Source: Zancudomyces culisetae
Lineage: Eukaryota; Kickxellomycota; Harpellomycetes; Harpellales; Legeriomycetaceae
Length of the DNA: 34,205 bases
Assembly: GCA_001969505.1 (NCBI GenBank)
Contig: LSSK01001502.1
Coordinates: forward strand, 1 to 34,205
Direction of reading: 5' to 3'
Shown here in pieces: positions 19,040 through 28,279 of this stretch. The notes under the pieces were generated by a model. The model made no database searches and was not told the origin of the DNA. It saw only the letters and a list, made by a program, of their open reading frames with translations. Position 1 is the stretch's first letter, and every line of letters starts with the position of its first letter. The position numbers and the translations under genes are program-made.

Positions 19040-20170
19040 TGCTTCTGTTTGCCAAGATCACAACAAATACACACTTTTTTTTTTCCCCAAGAGGAAATGT
19101 ATTGTATATATCAACTAGCGCTTTTATTTTACCACATCTATCCTGTTTTTCAACTCTTGTCATTTCTTTTACCTTTTTATTACTGTTTTAGTTATTATTT
19201 TCCCCTCTCACTTAATCCCCTCTTCTCCTCTCCTCCACCCTCTTCTTGTACTTTTTTTTAAAAATCCTTGCTACATTTTATTCAACCACTATCACTATAT
19301 CTACATTTACATTTATATCTACTCTGTTGAGCATTCTTTTCCACATGTTTTAAGCAGTGTAAAATAATGGAATATGGCTATTGGTTATTGGTGCTAAAAA
19401 GGAACAAGCTCTATATTTTCCTTTCCGAATTTATGATATTTCTAAAATTGTAATATAAACTCTTCATTTGCTAGCACAAACATTTATCTGTTACCAATAA
19501 GATGAGCCTTTTTAAAATAATAGGAAATGAAAAACCTCCCCAAGACTTTTGTATTTTTATCTCCAAAGTTACTATTTGGTAGTTGGAATTTTTGGTTTGA
19601 TAGAAAAGCAAAGAAAAATAAAATAGAAAGTGGCTAAAAATCAGACTTTGATTCGACTTGTGACTTGATACTCCGACTTTTTTTTTTAAATTTAATTTAT
19701 TTTTTTTTTCGCATTTGATTCTAGAATATTTTTCATTTAACTTTCATATGCAAAAAATAAAAAATAATGAACGAATAAACAATAATATTACGATTCTTGC
19801 CAATTTATACTCATTTATTAAGGTTCTAAAAAAAAAAAGTCTTGGTATGATTTAACTTCATCAAGCGTAAATAGTGTTTTTATGCAGTGAAAATTTTTTT
19901 TTTCATTCGACTACTACCGTGCTATTACCGCAACTAATGGTTTATCTCTACACCAGAAAAAAAAAAACACTTGGCCTTACCAAACTAAACCAAACTACAC
20001 CTTAGCTTATTCACGCCTCTCCTCCTTCACCCAAACATATATTATATATATATATTCTACTTGTAGCCTTAAATAGTATCAAAAGTTGAATATTTATTTT
20101 ATCAAGTTTTTATTTTTAGTGATTTTTTTAATATAAAGACGAGACAGAATTATTTTTTTACAGCATAGTA
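19040..20170. other. Intergenic region, about 1.1 kb
   Basis: AT-rich tandem spacer between BUB2 and the LETM1-like gene, with pyrimidine-rich stretches just after the BUB2 stop and an AT dinucleotide run near 20040-20055. No gene or RNA is recognised. The LETM1-like promoter is expected at the right end. Confidence 0.55.
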
Positions 20171-21883
20171 ATGATTAGTGCAAAGAAATTAGTTGGATCA
20201 GCAAGAGTTGGAACCTTCGGTCATGGCAAGTGATTATTTTTATTGTTGTTGTTGTTCTTTTGTTCTTTTGTTCTCAAAAAGACCTTGTCACCCTGAGATT
20301 TCTTTATTGTACTATTAACTACCTTACTAAAAAAAAACAAATGAATGCGAAAAAAAGGTATAATAGGAGTGAACCGAATACTACAATCCGCCAATAACAG
20401 TAACAGTGTCAGCACCAGGCAAATAGTACTGGGTTCGAGATATCTCTGCAATTCAGCACCAAGACAAAGCAATTTAAACCATATTGAACCTTTGCAAACA
20501 AGCGATAATGTAAACACTCGGCAACGAAACTCGCAATTACAATTACAATCCCAAAGCTCTAAAACATTTTTTGGAACACGTCACCATCAGTTGCAAAATT
20601 TGAGACTGGCTGAGATTTGTGTAAATATTGTAGCTGATGGTATGCGCCAGAGACGGTGGTATTCGGCCGAAAAGCCACAACCGGGCGCTGAAAGTGGAAA
20701 AGAAAAGGACAGTGCACCACCTACCAAAACTACAGATGCCAAGGATGACCTCACTACTGCTCAAGAACAGCAAGTAACCAAACAGTCAGAAACCAAGAAA
20801 TCTACACTTTGGGATAAAGTTAAGCATGAAGCCAGGCATTACTGGGACGGAACCAAGTTGTTTGGTAAAGAATTAAAGATTTCGACTAAATTGGTCATCA
20901 AGGTATTAGCTGGTAATAAGTTGACCAGGAGAGAAAACCGGCAATTGAAAAGAACACTTATAGACTTGGTGCGATTGGTACCGTTTTCTCTATTTGTAAT
21001 TATTCCATTTGCCGAATTGTTGTTACCATTTGCACTCAAGATATACCCAGACTTACTGCCGTCGACTTATGAAGACAAGGCAACAAAAAAGAAAAAGGCA
21101 CAGCAATTGACCAAAATCCGTAATGAAATGTCGGTATTTTTGAGAGGAACCATTAAAGAGGGATTAGAATTGAAGAAAAAGAAAGAGCTTGCAGAAAAGC
21201 AACTTATTGAAGCCGGTCAAAGCACTGACACTGTTGTTGACGTTGAGAGTATTGAACCAAGCTTTGAGGATGCGGAACGTATTCTTACTCAATTACGCTC
21301 GGGAAAGGATGTTTCTAACCAGGACATGATGAAACTAGTTAAACTATTGGAAAACAATCTTACGCTAGACAATCTCAGTAGACCACAATTGATTTCCATA
21401 TGTCGATATTTGGGAATTAAATCGTTTGGAACTGATAATTATCTCAAACACCAGATTCAAAAGCGTATGCAGTACATATTGGCAGATGACAAATTGATTT
21501 CATCTGAAGGCGTTGAAACATTGACAATTCCCGAATTACAAAGTGCTTGTATAGCAAGAGGAATTAAATCCGCTGGTATATCCCCCGGCAAAATGCGAGA
21601 GGATTTGGAAAACTGGTTGGACCTACATTTGGTTCAAAAAGTTCCCGCAGTCTTTTTAATTCTTTCTCGAATTTTGTTCCGTGATACTGTTAACGCCGAT
21701 CTGCATCACGATGCTCTTAGAGTTACTCTATCTTCACTGCCTGATAACCTAGTTAATGAAGTTACTTTGTCTTTGGCTGAACGTGAAGGTACTGCTACCA
21801 ACAAACAGAGATTGGAAGTTCTTGAAGAGCAGGAAGAGTTGATGGAGGAAGAAACTGAACAAGAACAATTGAAAAAACCTTAA
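20171..21883 (+). CDS. LETM1-family mitochondrial inner-membrane protein (Mdm38/Ylh47-like)
   Basis: Exons 20171-20225 and 20367-21883 give 523 residues. The N-terminus (MISAKKLVGSARVGTFGHGV) is basic and Ser/Gly-rich like a mitochondrial presequence. RRWYS at about 114-118 fits an R-x-Y/S processing site. The LETM core follows: one membrane segment at about 221-243 (LVRLVPFSLFVIIPFAELLL), then ENNLTLDNLSRPQLISICRY, LGIKSFGTDNYLK and a VPAVFLILSR end. An acidic Glu-rich tail closes the protein. LETM1/Mdm38 sits in the inner membrane and acts in K+/H+ exchange and in membrane insertion with mitoribosomes. Without the first exon the gene would lack a start consistent with import. The acceptor could also be nine bases earlier (exon from 20358) without changing frame. 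Confidence 0.92.
20226..20366 (+). other. Probable GC-AG intron in the LETM1-like gene
   Basis: The donor reads CATG|GCAAGT, the classic GC-type 5' site, and the acceptor AATAG. The phase (one base plus two) fits only this donor; the nearby GTGATT would break the frame with either acceptor. Inside lie T-rich and A-rich runs. Transcript data would settle the exact ends. Confidence 0.65.
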
Positions 21884-22224
21884 AAGAAACCCCCCCCCCC
21901 TTCTCTTTTTTATCCATTCTTTTCCCTATAGACATAATATAATCCTATTCTATTGTTTTTAATATGCTGATGTTTGAATGTTTGAATGTTTGTAATTTTC
22001 AAGAGTATATGTATTTTTTTTTTCTTTTTTCAAGAAATAATAAAAAAAAGTACAACATTGATTTAGAAAATCTGATATTTTTGATGACTTTTTTATTATT
22101 TTTGTGACAACGCTTTTGTTTTTGTTTTAATTGTACAAAGTAAATTCAATTCCTTTTATATGTCATCTTTGCTCCCTTACATTCTTCCACTCCCAAAAAA
22201 AAAATATATATATATATATATCAA
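21884..22224. other. Spacer between the LETM1-like gene and TTI1
   Basis: 341 bases. A run of eleven C (21890-21900) starts six bases after the LETM1-like stop. An alternating AT tract (22204-22221) ends three bases before the TTI1 ATG. No gene. Confidence 0.6.
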
Positions 22225-25200
22225 ATGGACCAAAAAAACATATTAAACCAAATAAAATCAATCTTACTAAATGCCCTAGAAAGAAACAATTCGATATTAC
22301 CAACCACACTTATCACACAACTTGTCCTAACTCTCTCTCGAACGATTTCAATCATCACAACACCCCAAACACAAACGGGTGCAATAGAAAAAGCTGAACC
22401 CACGACGGGCACGAATGAGGACTGTATATTTTTGACTATTGAAATCTATGCCCTGTTGTTAGGTGCGAAGGCCACAATCTCGCCAACACCAGTATATATA
22501 AATAGGCATATTGTGTTGCGGCCTGTCCATTACATGTTACCATTTCCTGTTGCTGAAAGGATTCTGGTGAGTTTGGGACAGTTCTTTGGCCTAAAAGATG
22601 TGTCTAGTGATACAAGAGATAATGTAAATAGTAACAGCAAGAGTGGTGGAGAAGAAAAACAAGAAGTAGAGGGGTTTAAATACTCTAATAGGGTCAGAAT
22701 TCGGGCTATCGAAGTCTTTGAATTGTTTTTAAATAAAGTTGAGTATGTTATACCAATTTCGCAACAGCCTGAACTACTGCAGAAAACACATGGCGGCAAT
22801 TCAAATATGAACATGAGCATGAATATGAATATGGATCTTCCAAATACTCCGGGAACTGACTTGGTAACGTTGGCCGAATACCTGAATATGCAAAGGCAAG
22901 CGAATTACTTGGCATTTTGTATTTGTGGATTATTGGATAATGTGACGGATATAGAGAACAACCATAATAACTTTAATAAACATTACCTCACAAAGCAACA
23001 ACAACAAGAGAAAGAGAAAGGGAAAGAGAAAGAGAAAATAAAAGAAAGAATCGAGATTCAATTAAAAACCATTAGTGAAAAGACATTGGAAGTATTAGGT
23101 AGTTTGGTAACAAAATATATTGCAAAAAAAACGACACTGCAAAAGTATTTTCCAGGATTAGTATCCACGCTTGTCAAAATCTCTGTGGGGAAAACAAACT
23201 ACACTAAACAGCACATAACGCGTTCTTCTACCAACAAATCCAACAAATCCAAAAGCTACAATAATAATACCCATAATAGTGAGAATGATAATAACAATGA
23301 TGATGGTACTGTTAGTCTTGGATGGAATGGGACTAATGAGTATGGCAGAAAAAAGCTGTTGTTTTACAAACCTAGGCTCCGATGCCTTGCTATGGAATTG
23401 TTGGGAACGTTGATTTCCATTACGCTAAACAATGCCGATTTTATTGATGAATATAGTTGGTTTATAAAAGACAGTTCAACAAGAGCACTTGGTTCGCAAA
23501 ATATTGCTACAGAAAATGGTAAAATAGGTGGTTCGAGCGAAAGAGCGCTTGATAAACGCCTAGGATTATTTGCTGGAGACGATACAGAGATAAAGGAGAG
23601 CTTGGAACGGGAGCCAGACAATGATAATACCGTTTGGGCGCTAAAAGTGCTGGAAAAGCTAAGTGTTGGGCTGAAGCTGTTGGTAAAGGAAAGGTACAGT
23701 GAAAGTCTGTTGGTTCGGCGCGCTGTCGTTAGATTGTTTGGGACAATTGTTTCCAAGTCGTATATATGTTTATATAATGTTTTGGGGCTATCTATCCAAA
23801 CATTGCTGATATCACTAGACCAGTTCTACAACAATAAACAGACAAGTATTGGTGCGGATATAAGCAATGAGGTCACGCAATATCACAACAAACCAACAAA
23901 ACCATCCGAGCTATTGGGAGCAGAGCAACGAGAAGATGCTGAGTATATCATTTCCATTCTAACCCAATTTATGCAAGATGTTCTGGGAAAAGATGAGGCT
24001 ATGGAAAAAAGTACAAAGATAAGAAACAAAGAGGGTATAACCCAAATAGAATTGGGACTGCAATCTCAGCTGAAAGCCCAAATTATAGATGTTTATGATA
24101 AACTTTGGGATTTATTTCCTAGCTACATGCAATCACTAAACGAACAATCGTATTACGAAGGTCTGTGTTTAATGGCTAATTATTCGCTATGGTTGAGTGG
24201 AGACACAAGATACATGTTGTCAGAGGGAGAAAGAGACGTTGATGACCAACAAGCTGATATCAAACAACAGGCTTCAAGTATAATTCTGGATCGGTGGACT
24301 AGTGTAATAGTACCTTCATTGTTATCGTTTACTTCCAAGCCAGATAACTATGATCGTAATAGTAGTGGCGATGAGAGTGTTAGTACAACTGGTGGGAAAC
24401 TCATGCTTGAAATAGTTGATTCTGATTCCAAAGCACCATTAAACCCATTATTTAATAACCTCACAATTCAGGATACTTCTAATGATACTACTGGGACTAT
24501 TGCTGGTAATGATAATGTAAATAGCAAGAATGGAATGGAAAGGCAAATAACTTTATACTTTATTAAATGTGTTGGGTTGGTTGGAAACTATAATGTGCTA
24601 GCAAATGAACTATACAGAATGATCAACAATGCCATATACACACATTTAAAACCACAATTATTGGACTTGCTCAATTTGATTTTGACTGTTTCGCTGGAAA
24701 CTATTGACTATTCAACTGTTGCTACACTCTATGATGATTATATTTCCATGCTTAACGCTTTTACTAATACTGATTCCAATAGTAATGCCAATACCAGTAC
24801 CAGAATGACTGAATATAGCGATAGTTTTTCTATGGACACAAATTACTACTATTCACAACAACTGGCCGTTCTGGAAGGCTTGTCCCTTCTTTGTAAATAT
24901 TCAGACAAATCATTCATCATTTATAGTATGGAAGACCTGCTATTCCCACTAATTCTATTACAATCCGACAAAAGACTCAAAACAGCTTCATTCAAGTGTC
25001 TACAGGCGATATCTACCGCACTGGATCTCACAAGCATTGACGAGTTGATCTCATCTAACGCCGACTATATACTAATGGGATGTTCTAGACAGCTAACCCG
25101 TTTGGATTTCTCCAACGATGTTCTCAACTTACTCACAAACACAATTAGGATAATGGAGCCTCAAAACGCCATTACTTTTTCTACTGATATTGTGGATCTT

Positions 25201-26400
25201 GTCATGGATTCGATAGACACGCTTTATAGCCAGGGAATCTATACAACTCCGCGATCCGAAATATCCTCGTTTGCACACCACTTGTCTGCCTCGACTGTAC
25301 ATCCGTCCAATGAATTGATGGATACCTTGTCATTTTTAAATACGCTCTCCAATTGTATCCTCAAAACCACTGGATATGTACACAAGAAAGACAATATCTT
25401 AATTGATAACATGAAAAGTGCCAAAAGACGGCTGGTTACTCCTACGTTTGAAGTTTTGGAAACAAGAATACGCACACATCAATATGGATCCAATGAACAC
25501 TATAGTATCGGTACTGATGAGTCAGACCACTCCAATGAGCTGACGAACCAATCTGATAATGATCCGCTTTCCAAATTAACCACTCCTGCCAACAGAAACC
25601 AAAAGTTACTAATCAAAATGATCCTCTTTTCCAAAAATTATATTTCCAATTCTGATCCCTCAATCCAACTACTGGCAATCAAGAATTTAGAAACCTGTCT
25701 TAAATCCCTTGTTGATACCGAAGAACTTCTCCCTCTTGTGAATGAAACTTGGCCTCTACTTGTCAATAATTTGAAAATCGGAATCTCTACCAACATCTCT
25801 TGTTTTACTGGCATTGGAAGTGGTGGTAATCATATCCCTTCTACCGATATCTATGTTGTTTTGGCATGTCTCAAAGTTATCAACTTGATCTGTAAACTCT
25901 CTGGAGATTGGTTAATCTCAAGAATTCGTGACGAATTATTTCCAATACTAAAGTCTTCAATATTCCCCTCGTCACCCTCGTCACCCTCGTCACCCTCATC
26001 ATCAAAATATTCTTCTTCCTCTGCCTTCTCTGCTACCTCCTCTCTATATAGTATCATTCCAAAGGATCACAATCTACTATTATTATCCAACCACTCAAAG
26101 CTCTTGTTAGAATCTCTCAGCCTTATATCGACTATTTTTACTGTTCTTCCTTCTCTACCAGATCCCATCCCATTCGACCTAATCTCTTTAGTTGTTGAAC
26201 TTGCATTCCATCCGACAATTGCCAATATCCCTTCTATTTCGGACGCATCCTTTGACTTACTTCTCAACATATGCTGTCCTGCTTATCCTGATTTACTCTG
26301 GCTAGCCCTACATAACACCCCTTTGATATTTACATCCACACCATTAGCAAAGTCCAAAATTGACAAACTTTATAGAATGATAGATTCACTTGAAGATTAG
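22225..26400 (+). CDS. TTI1: Tti1, HEAT-repeat subunit of the TTT (Tel2-Tti1-Tti2) complex
   Basis: A 1391-residue protein in one exon, made mostly of helical hydrophobic/charged repeats typical of HEAT/ARM solenoids. The C-terminal part carries the most recognisable Tti1 block: EELLPLVNETWPLLVNNLKI, then VVLACLKVINLICKLSGDWL followed by ISRIRDELFPIL, and near the end SFDLLLNICCPAYPDLLWLA. Tti1 works with Tel2 and Tti2 and Hsp90 to assemble and stabilise PIKK kinases (Tor, Mec1/ATR, Tel1/ATM, Tra1). Low-complexity inserts are frequent: Met/Asn repeats near 192-205, Lys/Glu-rich near 260-275, Asn/Ser-rich near 335-370 and Ser/Pro repeats near 1250-1265. They explain the length above the common 1000-1100 residues. 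No intron is needed. The call rests on the C-terminal pattern and overall length. Confidence 0.82.
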   Translation: MDQKNILNQIKSILLNALERNNSILPTTLITQLVLTLSRTISIITTPQTQTGAIEKAEPTTGTNEDCIFLTIEIYALLLGAKATISPTPVYINRHIVLRPVHYMLPFPVAERILVSLGQFFGLKDVSSDTRDNVNSNSKSGGEEKQEVEGFKYSNRVRIRAIEVFELFLNKVEYVIPISQQPELLQKTHGGNSNMNMSMNMNMDLPNTPGTDLVTLAEYLNMQRQANYLAFCICGLLDNVTDIENNHNNFNKHYLTKQQQQEKEKGKEKEKIKERIEIQLKTISEKTLEVLGSLVTKYIAKKTTLQKYFPGLVSTLVKISVGKTNYTKQHITRSSTNKSNKSKSYNNNTHNSENDNNNDDGTVSLGWNGTNEYGRKKLLFYKPRLRCLAMELLGTLISITLNNADFIDEYSWFIKDSSTRALGSQNIATENGKIGGSSERALDKRLGLFAGDDTEIKESLEREPDNDNTVWALKVLEKLSVGLKLLVKERYSESLLVRRAVVRLFGTIVSKSYICLYNVLGLSIQTLLISLDQFYNNKQTSIGADISNEVTQYHNKPTKPSELLGAEQREDAEYIISILTQFMQDVLGKDEAMEKSTKIRNKEGITQIELGLQSQLKAQIIDVYDKLWDLFPSYMQSLNEQSYYEGLCLMANYSLWLSGDTRYMLSEGERDVDDQQADIKQQASSIILDRWTSVIVPSLLSFTSKPDNYDRNSSGDESVSTTGGKLMLEIVDSDSKAPLNPLFNNLTIQDTSNDTTGTIAGNDNVNSKNGMERQITLYFIKCVGLVGNYNVLANELYRMINNAIYTHLKPQLLDLLNLILTVSLETIDYSTVATLYDDYISMLNAFTNTDSNSNANTSTRMTEYSDSFSMDTNYYYSQQLAVLEGLSLLCKYSDKSFIIYSMEDLLFPLILLQSDKRLKTASFKCLQAISTALDLTSIDELISSNADYILMGCSRQLTRLDFSNDVLNLLTNTIRIMEPQNAITFSTDIVDLVMDSIDTLYSQGIYTTPRSEISSFAHHLSASTVHPSNELMDTLSFLNTLSNCILKTTGYVHKKDNILIDNMKSAKRRLVTPTFEVLETRIRTHQYGSNEHYSIGTDESDHSNELTNQSDNDPLSKLTTPANRNQKLLIKMILFSKNYISNSDPSIQLLAIKNLETCLKSLVDTEELLPLVNETWPLLVNNLKIGISTNISCFTGIGSGGNHIPSTDIYVVLACLKVINLICKLSGDWLISRIRDELFPILKSSIFPSSPSSPSSPSSSKYSSSSAFSATSSLYSIIPKDHNLLLLSNHSKLLLESLSLISTIFTVLPSLPDPIPFDLISLVVELAFHPTIANIPSISDASFDLLLNICCPAYPDLLWLALHNTPLIFTSTPLAKSKIDKLYRMIDSLED
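25966..26001 (+). repeat. 9-base tandem repeat coding for Ser-Pro-Ser
   Basis: The unit CCCTCGTCA is repeated about four times within TTI1 and keeps frame. It encodes an SPSSPSSPS linker between helical repeats. Confidence 0.75.
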
Positions 26401-26696
26401 TTTACAGATACAGTTATCTGTTGATTCCATATTTACATTCATATTTATAAATACGTTTTTTTCTCCCGTTTTTCCAGTGTAATTGTTATCCACTCAGTAT
26501 TATTACTCTTTTTCCTTAATAAACAAAGACAAGTAACAAGAGCCATGAATTACCCTCCCCCCCCCCTCATGCGTTTATCTAGTATATATAAAAAGAGTAA
26601 ACAAAAAATAAAATAAAAATGATATCACTAGAAAAGACCCATGTTGCCTAGAGTCAATTGTTTTATTTATTTTGTCTTTATCCGAAAACCCACAAG
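26401..26696. other. Convergent spacer between TTI1 and URA5
   Basis: The two genes end facing each other. The spacer has a run of ten C (26557-26566) and AT-rich flanks that could hold both polyadenylation regions. Nothing else is seen. Confidence 0.55.
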
Positions 26697-27374
26697 TTAA
26701 ACTCCAAATACACGTCTATATTCTCTAATTTTCTCGAGATATGCTACATATTTTTCTCCACCATATCCCCCCTCAATATATTCAATGATAGAATCCAACT
26801 TGACTATAGAGTAAACCGGAATGTTCAAAGTCTTCTGAATATCCATGACCGCACTAGTTCTCTCCTGCTCTCCAGCACTGTTGTTGCTACCTACTTCTTG
26901 TCTATCAATAGCCACCACAACACCTACAGGAATCCCGCCAGCCTTCACAATAACATCAACTGATTGTTTTATAGCTGTTCCGGCAGTAATAACATCGTCA
27001 ACAATGAGTATACGTTTACCCTTGATTTCCTCTGCAGTTGCACCGACCAAATTTCCACCTTCTCCATGATCTTTAACCTCCTTTCTATCATACATAAATT
27101 GGCAGTCCTTGTGGTCTGAAAGTGCACTGGATACAGCTGTTACAAGCGGTATCCCTTTGTATGCTGGTCCAAACAACAAGTCGAATTCTACCTTGCTGTC
27201 CAAAATCTTTTGGCTGTATAATTGACCAACTGTTTTGATTGCCTTTCCAGTATTAAACTGTCCTGCGTTAAAGAAATATGGCGAAATGCGGCCCGATTTC
27301 AACTTGAATTCTCCGAACCTCAAGACATTAAAGTCGGTTGCCAATTCTATAAATCCTTTTTCGAATTCCTTCAT
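26697..27374 (-). CDS. URA5: Orotate phosphoribosyltransferase
   Basis: A 225-residue enzyme, matching yeast Ura5 (226). It makes orotidine 5'-phosphate from orotate and PRPP in pyrimidine synthesis, in the cytosol. Visible motifs: an N-terminal LRFGEFKLKSGRISPYFFN, FGPAYKGIPL, the flexible catalytic loop DRKEVKDHGEGG (96-107) and the PRPP-binding loop RILIVDDVITAGTAI (121-135). It stands alone rather than fused to OMP decarboxylase, as in fungi. I chose the ATG at 27374 by comparison with Ura5. An in-frame ATG at 27482 would add 36 basic Ser/Lys-rich residues, including a run encoded by an eight-C tract, so it could be a real alternative start or leader. Confidence 0.96.
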   Translation of the reverse strand: MKEFEKGFIELATDFNVLRFGEFKLKSGRISPYFFNAGQFNTGKAIKTVGQLYSQKILDSKVEFDLLFGPAYKGIPLVTAVSSALSDHKDCQFMYDRKEVKDHGEGGNLVGATAEEIKGKRILIVDDVITAGTAIKQSVDVIVKAGGIPVGVVVAIDRQEVGSNNSAGEQERTSAVMDIQKTLNIPVYSIVKLDSIIEYIEGGYGGEKYVAYLEKIREYRRVFGV

Positions 27375-28064
27375 TTTTCCTTTTCTTTTTTCTAGTCGTA
27401 TTTTAGCTCCTTTATTTTTACTTTTATCTTCTAATGAAGAGGGGGGGGAGGTGTGATTTTTATGATTTACACATACACTCATTAATTTTTTTTTTACATT
27501 GGGTAGTAAAAAAAAAAATTTTTTTCGATTCGTTGATGGATAAAATCGGACAGTAGGAATATGGGTCAATGTCAGGTTAGTGACAAATTAGGTCTTTGCT
27601 TTTTTCATCTGGAATGGGTGAAGGTAACAAATAATGAGGGCAAAGGATCAACAACATATCATTGTTAGGACAATGGATATTATCTATACTCGCTTTTGTT
27701 TTTAATGTTAATAAAATAAAAATATGATAAAAGTTGTTTAATAGCAGACAAGATTGATTTATTGACAAACCTGTCTTGCTCACTTTTGACAAATATTCAA
27801 AAGTATTAAAAAAAAATAATAATTCAACTAAAAAAAAATATTAAAAATTACAGAAAAGTAAGAGTACAAGGGTTTTAAGCGTGGGTTACGAGAATAAGGT
27901 GTAATAAAATAATACCCATACATTGGTATCCATATGTTTATCCATCACAGTGTCGTAAGCCACCTGTGGATATTTCCCCGCCCCCCCTCCACCGCCTTGC
28001 TTTTTTTTTTTCTCTTTCTTTTTCGTTTGCTTAAATATATCAAATTATCATTTTTGAGCAAACT

Positions 28065-28085
28065 GGGTGGTGTGGTGTGGTGTGG
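28065..28085 (+). repeat. Telomere-like GT-rich tract
   Basis: GGGTGGTGTGGTGTGGTGTG (plus one G) resembles the irregular TG1-3 telomere sequence of Saccharomyces and continues into AGTAGAG and G-rich purine sequence. It is short and isolated. It could be a Rap1-type binding site or a G-quadruplex, or simply a slippage-prone spacer. Confidence 0.6.
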
Positions 28086-28239
28086 AGTAGAGTAGAGGGA
28101 AGGGAGGGGAGCGGGAAAATGTGTTGTTCTTTAAAGATAAAAGCGCATATAAATAAAAATACAAGTGTGAGATTCATTCTTTTTTTTCTCTGTTGGCAAG
28201 ATTGTAAAAGTATTTTTTGGTACAAAAGTTTGTTTTTTT

Positions 28240-28260
28240 GTTTGTTTGTTTGTTTGTTTT
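28240..28260 (+). repeat. GTTT tetranucleotide microsatellite
   Basis: Five GTTT units with one T extra at the end, 20 bases beyond the SAPS gene stop codon. Only a slippage repeat. Confidence 0.8.
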
Positions 28261-28279
28261 GCTTTTTTTTTATGCCTAC

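Larger units (their letters stand above)
27375..28279. other. Spacer between the SAPS gene 3' end and URA5 5' end
   Basis: About 900 bases on the tandem minus-strand pair. It has a G8 run (27441-27448) in the URA5 leader, long T-runs near 28000, a GT-rich block (28065-28085) running into purine-rich sequence, and a GTTT repeat (28240-28260) just beyond the SAPS gene stop. No gene is credible. Confidence 0.55.
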
